DNA of 64,000 nucleotides from Galaxea fascicularis (taxonomy: Eukaryota > Cnidaria > Anthozoa > Scleractinia > Euphylliidae), in the NCBI GenBank assembly GCA_948470475.1, contig OX419343.1, positions 9,215,768-9,279,767 of the forward strand, read 5' to 3'. The number at the start of each line of letters is the position of its first letter. The first letter of the stretch is position 1. Shown piece after piece: positions 60,101-64,000 of this stretch. Made by a program: the position numbers and the translations under genes. Below the pieces are notes generated by a model. That model was not told the DNA's origin. It saw nothing but the letters and a program-made list of their open reading frames with translations, and did no database searches.

Positions 60101-61329
60101 TTGCAGGCTCTAGGTAACCATCATCACGTTCATTGAATCCATCATGCGACCAATAGCTATAATCAAAAGCAAATTTCTTTGGTTCCTGGTCAAGTGCAGC
60201 AGGGTCTGTGATGTAAGTACTGTTGCCCTCCATCTTAATAATTAGCACTGCATTACGAGCTTTCTCGCGAGAGTTGTGTTAAAGGTCAAGGAAGTTAAGT
60301 TTTGATGAAGCCAGTTGCTGATGATTCCCTGGCTAAACTCAAATTACTGTTAAGTTAATAATGGTAATTGAACTAAGTGGAGTGCAATTTGGTCTGAAAT
60401 CATACGCGTGATTTCAAAATTGAACGAGCGCGCAGCATGAGTTCGGTTTGAAATCACAAGTATGATTTTAGACCAAAATTGCACGACACGAAGTTCAGAC
60501 CCATTTTGAAATCACACAGTTTTTTTGTCAATATATTAATAATTTATAATTTATAATCTTCACTTCAGGAAAACCAGGTTTGAATTTTGATGGGATTGAA
60601 AAAAAGGATGTGATTTAGAGCACAAACTGGTGCAATTTGGGAATAAATTGCACTGTTAGGGAGCCAATCAGATTTCATGAATGATGAGTGATTTCAAATT
60701 GGGTGTAATTATTAAACTGCACATGCAGCTGCAGGTCTACTCAGGTCTGTAACAAACCCAGATAAATATAAGCTGAATTTATAGTCTACATGGAGAGTCC
60801 ATGCCTTTTTCAGGCTTCTTAAGTGCTACAACAAATAAAGATAAAAAACAAAAAATTAAGAATTCAGAGACCATTGGAATGTTAAACTGAGTTGACAGTC
60901 CCTTCAGTTCGGACTACAACTACTTCATGGAAGAGTAATTAGTGTTCATCATGAATTCCTCCAATTAGTCCAGTCGTCTCTTTTAATTTGATATAGAAAC
61001 ATTATCCAGTCGATAAAATGAACCTGGTCTACATTATTTTGTGTTTCCTTTGTAAGACTCCATCTGAATTGTTTTATCGTCCAAAACTCCAAAACACAGC
61101 TGAAAACAATATGGCATCTCCTGCGGCAAATATTTAAGCTTAATTCGAGTACCGGAACGGACTTCAAATGAAAGTGCACACAAACATATATAATCTTAAG
61201 TACATTACGGCACCAACAGTAACCCAAATTTGCGTTGACACATGCACAAATGTCATGTGAAACTGAAACTAAACTGCAAAAGGATATAAATGGTCGAACA
61301 CGAACCGCCACCTTCACATTGTCCGCCAT
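29599..61329 (-). CDS. KIF28: Kinesin-3 family motor, KIF28/KLP-6 type, 31 exons
   Basis: Reassembly of 31 phase-compatible minus-strand exons gives about 987 residues. The order is: motor (about 1-360) with P-loop GQTGSGKS at 106-113, switch I NATSSRAH at 222-229 and switch II DLAGSE at 258-263; short neck coil; FHA domain (about 455-580); kinesin-associated middle region; and a short C-terminal coil. All introns are GT-AG except intron 1, which is AT-AC. There is no PH domain and the length is far below that of KIF1A or KIF13, so KIF28/KLP-6 is the best subfamily call. KLP-6 in C. elegans works in sensory cilia with polycystins; the same role here is inference. The gene is head-to-head with the gene at 61914. 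Exon coordinates are in the five block entries that follow. Confidence 0.9.
31429..31616. repeat. Inverted repeat made of the SINE leader
   Basis: About 80-bp arms (GTGAATGATGCATATGAAAG...CGATCATTCTTC and complement) around an 18-nt loop, with a 10-bp interruption in the left arm. The right arm is the beginning of the SINE at 31560-31835, so two leader units lie head to head. Confidence 0.85.
31560..31858 (+). mobile_element. tRNA-derived SINE with (ACAAT)n tail
   Basis: Order: CTTCATTTGATTTCATATCC-type leader, a TCACGGGAACATAT segment, a tRNA-like cloverleaf at 31674-31745, a T-rich break, then a second GCGACGATCATTCTTCATTTG block and an (ACAAT)n tail ending near 31858. The tRNA-like part folds with a 7-bp acceptor stem (GGCTTCA/TGAAGTC), a 5-bp anticodon stem, and T arm, with A box and B box (GGTTCAAGCC). 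The loop has C instead of T at position 33, so I take it as a SINE head, not a working tRNA gene. It lies in kinesin intron 28 (antisense). Confidence 0.7.
32800..32965. mobile_element. TCACGA-rich short element, third copy
   Basis: Poly-G start, then repeated TCACGAG, TTTCACGAG, ATTCACGA and GTTTCACGG motifs as in 8215-8430 and 10549-10820. The terminal inverted repeats are not preserved. In kinesin intron 27. Confidence 0.5.
33845..33900. repeat. (TAAA)n microsatellite
   Basis: Fourteen or so perfect units of TAAA. Its complement explains the Ile/Tyr/Leu-repeat open frame on the minus strand, which is not coding. Confidence 0.95.
35463..38427 (-). mobile_element. BEL/Pao-type LTR retrotransposon, internally deleted
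   Basis: Related direct repeats at 35463-35694 (3' LTR) and 38163-38427 (5' LTR) share the phrases GGGAATTG-GTGTGTAGTTA, CATGACCAAATATGG and ACTGTGGAGCCTGC. On the minus strand the 3' LTR starts TGTCGCAGG, ends CCCACA, and is preceded by the purine tract AATAGGGGGAGGG. The interior encodes decayed RNase H/integrase segments of BEL/Pao style, for example [19 protein letters not shown] (minus, 36794-36549). Frames are broken and gag, protease and most of the reverse transcriptase are missing. It sits in kinesin intron 25 in the gene's own direction. Flanking target duplications are not convincing. Confidence 0.75.
35770..36158. mobile_element. Hairpin MITE with TA target site, nested in the BEL element
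   Basis: The ends GACCCTTCTCCAAAATGGCG and the complement are flanked by TA on both sides (35768-35769, 36159-36160). The inverted arms continue for nearly 190 bp each (for example TTACTTTAGTAACCCTGCAAAG against CTTTGCAGGGTTACTAAAGTAA), so the whole element is one hairpin. No coding capacity; a Tc1/mariner-like origin is suggested by the TA. Confidence 0.85.
38601..41227 (-). CDS. KIF28: Kinesin exons 20-25: kinesin-associated middle region
   Basis: Exons: 41227-41142, 40849-40787, 40678-40544, 40030-39947, 39333-39271, 38672-38601. Order of recognisable segments: [74 protein letters not shown] with [27 protein letters not shown], and an acidic [18 protein letters not shown]. These match in order the conserved KIF1-type block between FHA and the C-terminal region. 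For exon 24 I chose the acceptor TTTATTGCCACAG/ATTGAGG because the joined SLAYM-IEVEE keeps family length; the open frame continues upstream to 39417 but is then intronic. Confidence 0.85.
38700..39060. repeat. Minisatellite of GGATAGGTGGGTGA-type units
   Basis: About 300 bp of imperfect repeats of ATGGATAGGTGGGTGAGCGGGTGA, immediately upstream (in gene direction) of kinesin exon 25. It produces long proline/serine/histidine-rich open frames on the minus strand that are not exons. Confidence 0.9.
41784..42055 (-). repeat. 114-bp tandem triplication spanning the exon 19 splice donor
   Basis: Three copies with a period of exactly 114 bp (phrase CAAGTGAGCTCCTTTGCGAG at 41717, 41831 and 41945). 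Each copy contains the last 13 or so codons of exon 19, the donor AAAAA/GTGAGTCC and about 73 nt of the following intron. The donor positions are exon ends 42012, 41898 and 41784. On the gene strand the frame stays open through all three copies to a stop at about 41635. The copies differ at only a few positions, so the event is recent. The unit extends to about 41714 beyond the last donor. Confidence 0.92.
42012..43308 (-). CDS. KIF28: Kinesin exons 17-19: FHA domain
   Basis: Exons: 43308-43245, 43116-42988, 42178-42012. They encode GQTKIGNR, then [29 protein letters not shown] and [16 protein letters not shown]: the G-R...S--H-----V-NG pattern of a forkhead-associated phosphothreonine-binding fold. 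It is followed by the [13 protein letters not shown] segment seen after FHA in kinesin-3. Exon 19 ends at AAAA/GTGAGTCC, but the same donor recurs at 41898 and 41784 within a tandem triplication, so longer versions of this exon are possible without losing frame. Confidence 0.88.
42266..42402. mobile_element. Short element with AGTGGAACCTC-type inverted ends
   Basis: AGTGGAACCTCGTTAATGCG ... ACCACC at the left and GGTGGTCGTATGGGGAGAC...CCACT at the right are inverted relatives, about 135 bp apart, with TA near each end. This end sequence resembles pogo/Tigger-type MITEs. In kinesin intron 18. Confidence 0.55.
43734..44906 (-). CDS. KIF28: Kinesin exons 13-16: neck linker and neck coil
   Basis: Exons: 44906-44727, 44415-44381, 44020-43940, 43848-43734. 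Exon 13 starts [20 protein letters not shown] (end of motor and neck) and continues into [15 protein letters not shown], a predicted coiled coil, then a Gly/Pro-rich linker. Exon 14 is 35 nt. Exons 15-16 are strongly charged helix ([14 protein letters not shown] and [11 protein letters not shown]), ending in [17 protein letters not shown], the conserved lead-in to the FHA domain of kinesin-3. Phases are 1/1/0/0/1. Confidence 0.88.
44520..44700. repeat. Degenerate GGATGGACGG minisatellite
   Basis: Repeats of GGACGGA, GGATGGATGG and ATAGATGGACGG over about 170 bp in kinesin intron 13, next to the exon 13 donor. It gives a false Ser/His/Pro-rich extension to the exon 13 open frame. Confidence 0.8.
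45281..45810 (+). pseudogene. LINE ORF1 fragment, antisense in kinesin intron 12
   Basis: Plus-strand reading: a heptad-rich coil ([20 protein letters not shown], in one frame) followed in another frame by 45436-45807, which has a further helical stretch and [12 protein letters not shown]...[11 protein letters not shown]. The last part is the typical RRM/C-terminal start of CR1/L1-like ORF1 proteins. Stops at about 45308 and 45422 and a frame change show it is dead. Confidence 0.65.
45867..46130. repeat. Tandem duplication, about 148-bp period
   Basis: The block CGAAGGCTGAGGTGGATAAC...CTTCATATTCTACGAAAGCC at 45867 recurs from 46015 (CGAAGGCCGAGGTGGATAAC), with a short deletion in the second copy. 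A further local duplication (GCAGCGGGTTGCACTTTTGACG) lies at about 46203-46280. Confidence 0.8.
46683..61329 (-). CDS. KIF28: Kinesin exons 1-12: motor domain
   Basis: Exons: 61329-61288, 60275-60081, 58812-58680, 57999-57920, 55906-55871, 55101-55023, 53872-53761, 50479-50372, 50000-49906, 48427-48389, 47759-47689, 46743-46683. The start is fixed by [14 protein letters not shown], the universal kinesin-3 beginning. Exon 3 holds the ATP-binding P-loop. The 36-nt exon 5 encodes [12 protein letters not shown]. Exon 6 (VRDLLNP...GGLKVRQHP) is only 79 nt but is needed to bridge exons 5 and 7 in phase. Exons 7-8 form switch I, 8-9 switch II, and 10-12 the L12/alpha5 region with [18 protein letters not shown] and [20 protein letters not shown]. 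The loop after GNCIKGLADLS has only MGKKGAL, that is, no lysine-rich K-loop of the KIF1A kind. Confidence 0.9.
47272..47292. repeat. (ATA)n microsatellite
   Basis: Seven ATA units in kinesin intron 11. Confidence 0.85.
48640..48850. repeat. Dispersed repeat, copy A
   Basis: About 200 bp shared with 53330-53530 in direct orientation: AGCTCA-TGAACCAATCAGAATT, GCGCGGGAAAA, TGGTTTTGGTC, TCTCATTGG-TGAGAAAGTGG, AACCAATC--A--GCGAAGTAAA. The repeated CCAATCAGA/CCAATC motifs are CCAAT-box-like. Non-autonomous family; ends not defined. Confidence 0.75.
49336..49466. repeat. Long palindrome, about 58-bp arms
   Basis: ACACGTTGGCTCGAAGATAT...GAACAATATCTCACTCG on the left and its complement on the right, apex TTCGCTTCGCTCACT. 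It creates several apparent open frames on both strands, none coding. In kinesin intron 9. Confidence 0.9.
50979..51060 (-). pseudogene. Penelope-like element 3' tail, minus orientation
   Basis: Reads on the minus strand as TTATCCCTGATGATGCTGTG, then CCGGAAATTTTAACAGAGAAG and TTACAGGCCTCACTT. The same phrases end the Penelope fragment at 52024-52630 on the plus strand. Only the 3' end is present. Confidence 0.6.
51266..51709. mobile_element. 444-bp MITE with TA target site
   Basis: Ends GGCCGTTTCGGAGTTGCGCA and TGCGCAACTACGAAACGGCC are inverted repeats (about 45 bp with mismatches, extending into GGGCGAGTTT), flanked by TA at 51264-51265 and 51710-51711. No coding capacity. In kinesin intron 7. 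Confidence 0.8.
51901..51956. repeat. Perfect 26-bp-arm palindrome
   Basis: GTCCAATTACAGGTATCCAA and its continuation pair exactly with the right arm around a 4-nt loop. The flanks also share GACGCGCG motifs. Confidence 0.9.
52024..52630 (+). pseudogene. Penelope-like element fragment with GIY-YIG domain
   Basis: The plus-strand frame ending at about 52275 contains [20 protein letters not shown], the Y-IG-T-R---R--H pattern of a GIY-YIG nuclease; the next segments, after frame shifts, read KKHISTCQ and [15 protein letters not shown]. The 3' end TTATCCCTGATGACGCCGTG...TTACAGGCCTCAGTT matches the minus-strand tail at 50979-51060. No RT domain is present. Confidence 0.7.
53330..53530. repeat. 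Dispersed repeat, copy B
   Basis: Second copy of the family described at 48640-48850, lying in kinesin intron 7, about 85% similar by eye. Confidence 0.75.
54622..54896. mobile_element. 275-bp element with 5-bp target duplication CATGT
   Basis: Left end CAGGCGCGTAGCGT and right end ACGCTACGCGCCTG are exact inverted repeats apart from the last inner base, flanked by CATGT at 54617-54621 and 54897-54901. There is a second inner repeat GTGCGTACTTGAA in direct orientation (about 54655 and 54860). Five-base duplications with CAG ends are known for hAT5-type transposons; that assignment is inference. Confidence 0.8.
56163..56230. repeat. Palindrome, about 27-bp arms
   Basis: TTTTTTTCCCGTTCACTTATGGCCCA pairs with TGGGCCATAAATCAACGGGAAAAAAA around ACGCGAAGCGAG. 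Confidence 0.8.
57430..57715. repeat. Dispersed repeat family, copy A
   Basis: Shared with 59685-59905: TTAACAATTATT, AAGTGGAGGTGAAT, GTTGAATAACTAGC, CAAATAATTTCCTCTT, TAGTACTTTGCTAATCACCT and CAAGTTAACCAATCAGAA, then TGGTATATACT. Both copies are in kinesin introns (4 and 2). This copy has an extra internal ATCCACCACTTT segment. Confidence 0.75.
59685..59905. repeat. Dispersed repeat family, copy B
   Basis: Second copy of the family at 57430-57715, in kinesin intron 2, with ends TAACAATTATTATTCATC and GGTATATACTCAT. Confidence 0.75.
60276..61287 (-). other. Minor-class (U12) AT-AC intron 1 of the kinesin gene
   Basis: The intron begins ATATCCTTTT, the exact U12 AT-AC donor consensus, at 61287-61278. 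It ends in AC at 60277-60276 and carries TTCCTTGAC (60293-60285), a near-consensus U12 branch site (TTCCTTRAC) with the branch A about 10 nt from the acceptor. Splicing there joins VRPF to NSREK, the invariant kinesin sequence, whereas no GT-AG pair does so: the frame upstream of NSRE has a TAA six bases before it and no AG in place. Confidence 0.93.
60370..60515. repeat. Imperfect inverted repeat with GAACGAGCGCGCAG centre
   Basis: GTGCAATTTGGTCTGAAATCATAC... and ...GTATGATTTTAGACCAAAATTGCAC are complementary. A relative is at 51165-51265 (GAGTGGAGTACAATTCAGGG ... CGGACGAGCGCGCAGGGCGAGTC). In kinesin intron 1. Confidence 0.7.
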
Positions 61330-61913
61330 GCTGCTTATTATGAATCAGTCACTCGGAGTTTCCAAGGTGACGTATATAAAACGAATAAAACTTTAACGTG
61401 TTTCACGAAATGTTCCTGAATTCACAGAGAAATCATCGATTTTTAGCAAGTGAAAACTAAAGCAGATACTGATGTGCAAGATTCAGTCGACTCGAACATG
61501 CCTAACCATAGCACTGTTTGATAATTTTGTAGAATTTGAGGTCACGAGGTTGTGATTAATTTTCGTCATTTCAATTACACGTCCCGGTGTTTGTTTGCGT
61601 TACTGAACACTGATCGAAAAAAATACGGTGAGTTCAACACAGGAACACAGCGAACGAGATAACACGGCGAGTGGAGAATCTTGTGTATTTAGAGCTTGTT
61701 AAAAGGATTAAAGGCATTTACCCTGTTTTGATTTGCATTGTACAAGCCATTAAAAATTTGGTTTTGTCGCGACACAAGATAAACAAGTTGATCGAACTCA
61801 TTCCACCCACGAAGACACCCGAAGATGTTCACCCCCACCCCCAAAAACTCCGACATGACCCCTGAGCGGGAAAAATATTACCCATACAACACTTGTGTCT
61901 TCCAGAATCCAAA
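61330..61913. promoter_or_regulatory. Divergent intergenic region of 584 bp
   Basis: Lies between the start codons of the kinesin gene (minus) and the 61914 gene (plus). It holds the X-box-like site at 61358-61371, a TATATAAA at about 61373-61380 and a 64-codon open frame at 61671-61865 that I regard as untranslated leader or chance. Promoters for both genes must be in or very near this stretch. Confidence 0.6.
61358..61371 (-). promoter_or_regulatory. Candidate RFX X-box upstream of kinesin
   Basis: On the gene strand this reads GTCACCTTGGAAAC, matching the X-box pattern GTHNCC-AT-RRNAAC at 13 of 14 positions (centre TT instead of AT). It ends 28 nt before the kinesin ATG, in gene orientation. 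RFX factors bind such sites in promoters of ciliary genes. A functional site is inference. Confidence 0.45.
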
Positions 61914-63273
61914 ATGGCGGACGTGTTACTATTTCGTTCTTCTTGTGGATTTCGTATATTTTTTACTTCCAGGTGCAGATTTTGGAGGAGTATACAACAT
62001 CTGAGAACTCTAACTGGTATGAGCAAAAGTATAATGAACCTAAATCTAACAGAAAAAGAAAAATCGAATCATAACGAGTCGTGTGAAACGCCGTTAGCAG
62101 CCTCTAGCTTTCTGTATCTTTGCAATCAGCTGATGCCTAAGTGTAACGACTCTGGGATGTGGCTGACAAGTACTGCAAAGGCGTACCCTGCCACCTTTTA
62201 GTCTCTCGATATGTGCACTAAGGGCGCACGCACCGGTAGCACACACTGGTTGTGAGGATTAGCCCTTAGTTTGTTAGAAAAATATAAAATGAATGGAATA
62301 CATGTAAAATCGTACAGTACATGTAAAGAAGTAAATAGTCTTAGGGCGCTTTCTATTTGTCAGAGCTGGCCAGGCAGACCGGTTATTTTGAAAATGAAAA
62401 TTTATTGGCTTTTTTGGAGAGTTTTGCTAAAAAAACGTTCCTGTTATCCATACTTTGTAGAAATAAACTGATATGTTTGGACAGTTCTTATTAATAGTGG
62501 AAGTCTCTTTACAAATGGCCTGGCCTGGCCGGCCAGTTCTGACTAATGGTAAGGGCCCTTAGTGTTAGTAGCTGGAATGGCTGTCTTTGTTTTGAATTTG
62601 ACTGAATAACTAGTCTAGAACAACTAGTGTCTTGATGCTTGAAAGTAAGTGACTTGAGAATACCATATAATGTATAAATAGTACATGGGAGGTGCTGTAC
62701 ATCAAAGGCTTACAGCTTATTGAGGACTGGTGCTGTGTGCTGTATTTAGCTCTGGTAGCATGACCTCCCCCCCCCCCCCCAGAATGGAGTGGGGAGTGGG
62801 ATTGCTTTACTTTCAGCGTGCCCAATGTATGGCTTTCAACTTACCTAGACACATGAATTATTTCGTGTGAGGTACTCTTGTCACTCTAAGCCACCCCCCC
62901 CCCCCCCCCCACAGGCTTCACATTTCATTACTTTTAGGCCTGACTAACCTAGGGAAATTATTGCAGCCTAGAGGTTTACTGCTTACAAGGGGTGTCTAGT
63001 TATAGGAGGTTATAAGTGTGGAGTGTGGTGGGGAAATTTATTGCTAAGCCTGAGGGTTGGTGTCTGCTTGATGGAGATAACCAGGGTTTGTACATGTGTA
63101 GGCATTCTTACTGTGCATTCTTGTGCAGGGTACTCTGGTAAGCCATTGGTGAGGTCAAAAAGTGGGGAAAATCTGCCGGGAACAATGAAAACCTGCTCAT
63201 CTCGTGTAAGAGTAAACCGACTTTCAAGTCAACCGGAGGTTGTATTATCAAGTCAAGTTGCTGCTACTGAAAG
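61914..63273 (+). CDS. 5' exons of a gene with a mitochondrial-type N-terminus (continues past the window)
   Basis: Exon 1 is 61914-62016 (AAAATGG start context; donor G/GTATGAG, phase 1) and exon 2 is 63129-63273 (acceptor TTGTGCAG/GGTAC; donor AG/GTTTGT, phase 2). The joined N-terminus reads MADVLLFRSSCGFRIFFTSR followed by CRFWRSIQHLRTLTG. It is rich in Arg and hydrophobic residues with almost no acidic residues, typical of a mitochondrial targeting presequence. Exon 2 encodes a Ser/Arg-rich, probably disordered segment (KPLVRSKSGENLPG, VNRLSSQPEVVLSSQ). I do not recognise the protein; the rest lies to the right of the window. An alternative is that exon 1 reads through to 62201. Confidence 0.5.
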
Positions 63274-64000
63274 GTTTGTCTCATCAGGCAGTGATGACTT
63301 AATCTGAATATTTTGTAACTTAATGTTTTCATTTGTCAGTCATATTAAATATTATTTACTATAAAAGGGTTAGTTTTTAGACACTGTTATGAGGTGTCAG
63401 TGATTAAGTGAAAATCAGGACATCTTAGGGAACTGGTCAAAACTACTATACTTGAACAGTACCCACCTTGTTTGGGGTAGGGGGGTTATGGAAGACACCA
63501 CCTATCTCATGAGCATTACCGACAAAAATTTTATTGGCTTTTAAATTTGAGTTGACTCAACTTCACACAGGAATATTCAGCTAGCAAGAGTCAGTATTAC
63601 TAGACAAGCAAGAAAAGTGAGGTTTGAATCTCACTGTGTTTTTTTACTGCTGGATAGAGGGGTGGCTGTGCGATAAAGACACCATCTTTTGATGTTAAGC
63701 AAGGGGGGTGCAGGCAGACACCACCATCTATTTTGTAGTTTGGTGGGTCCTGTTCGAGTGTAGTAGTTTTGACCACGTCATATTGCTGAGTTGACAAGGT
63801 TCGTGTAGCCAGCCATGATACATTATTTCTGTAGTGACTATCAGGGCTGTCTCAGATAGGTTTTCAGATAGGCAGGTATATGAAAAACAGTAGCCGTGAG
63901 CTCCTCAATAAATATTCAAACTTTGTCATCTGTTAACATTGTTTTTCTATGGAAGTAGCTGGGGTTTATGCTCCAAGTAGCTGAGTGATATTCCCAGTCC
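63274..64000. other. Intron or flank at right edge
   Basis: No further exon recognised. A minus-strand open frame at 63600-63797 has no motif. Presumed intron of the 61914 gene. Confidence 0.4.

Noticed and set aside
61671..61865. 64-codon plus-strand ORF upstream of the 61914 gene
   Set aside because: No motif and no splice evidence; lies in the divergent promoter or leader.
1..64000. CRISPR arrays, operons, phage or plasmid features
   Set aside because: None seen; repeats are of eukaryotic transposon and microsatellite type and genes are intron-rich.

Overview
The window looks like nuclear DNA of an anthozoan cnidarian, most likely a stony coral or a close hexacorallian. It is AT-rich, its genes have many short exons, and it is dense with palindromic non-autonomous transposons, a tRNA-headed SINE and LINE, Penelope-like and BEL/Pao remnants. 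That taxonomic call is inference from gene and repeat style. Bacterial-style features (operons, ribosome binding sites, CRISPR) are absent.

Layout. (1) 1-8.2 kb is mostly repeat debris: a LINE with broken ORF1 and ORF2 pieces, interrupted by an 857-bp terminal-inverted-repeat element; a Penelope-like GIY-YIG fragment; and a short ORF (6991-7356) that may derive from a Crypton/KIAA1958-type recombinase. (2) About 8.4-27.0 kb is a tandem segmental duplication of roughly 8-10 kb per unit. Each unit carries one two-exon rhodopsin-class GPCR (11400-14320 and 19278-24606). The copies differ by insertions, which makes this a natural record of which repeats arrived after the duplication. (3) 27.0-29.6 kb is repeats only. 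(4) 29.6-61.3 kb on the minus strand is one kinesin-3 gene of the KIF28/KLP-6 type. I rebuilt it as 31 exons encoding about 987 residues: motor, neck coil, FHA, kinesin-associated region and a short C-terminal coil. (5) 61.9 kb to the right edge holds the first two exons of a plus-strand gene with a mitochondrial-type N-terminus, head-to-head with the kinesin gene across 584 bp.

The most interesting signals are in the kinesin gene. Intron 1 looks like a minor-class (U12) AT-AC intron with a near-perfect donor, branch site and AC acceptor; assuming only GT-AG introns loses four conserved motor residues. Exon 19 ends inside a 114-bp unit repeated three times, so the splice donor is present three times in the same phase, and the intervening sequence is open: three proteins differing by 38-residue steps are possible. 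An RFX X-box-like site lies 28 nt upstream of the kinesin ATG. Switch I reads SSRAH instead of SSRSH.

The two GPCRs lack both cysteines of the usual extracellular disulfide and have a degenerate DRY motif, and their first exons are much more alike than their second exons and introns.
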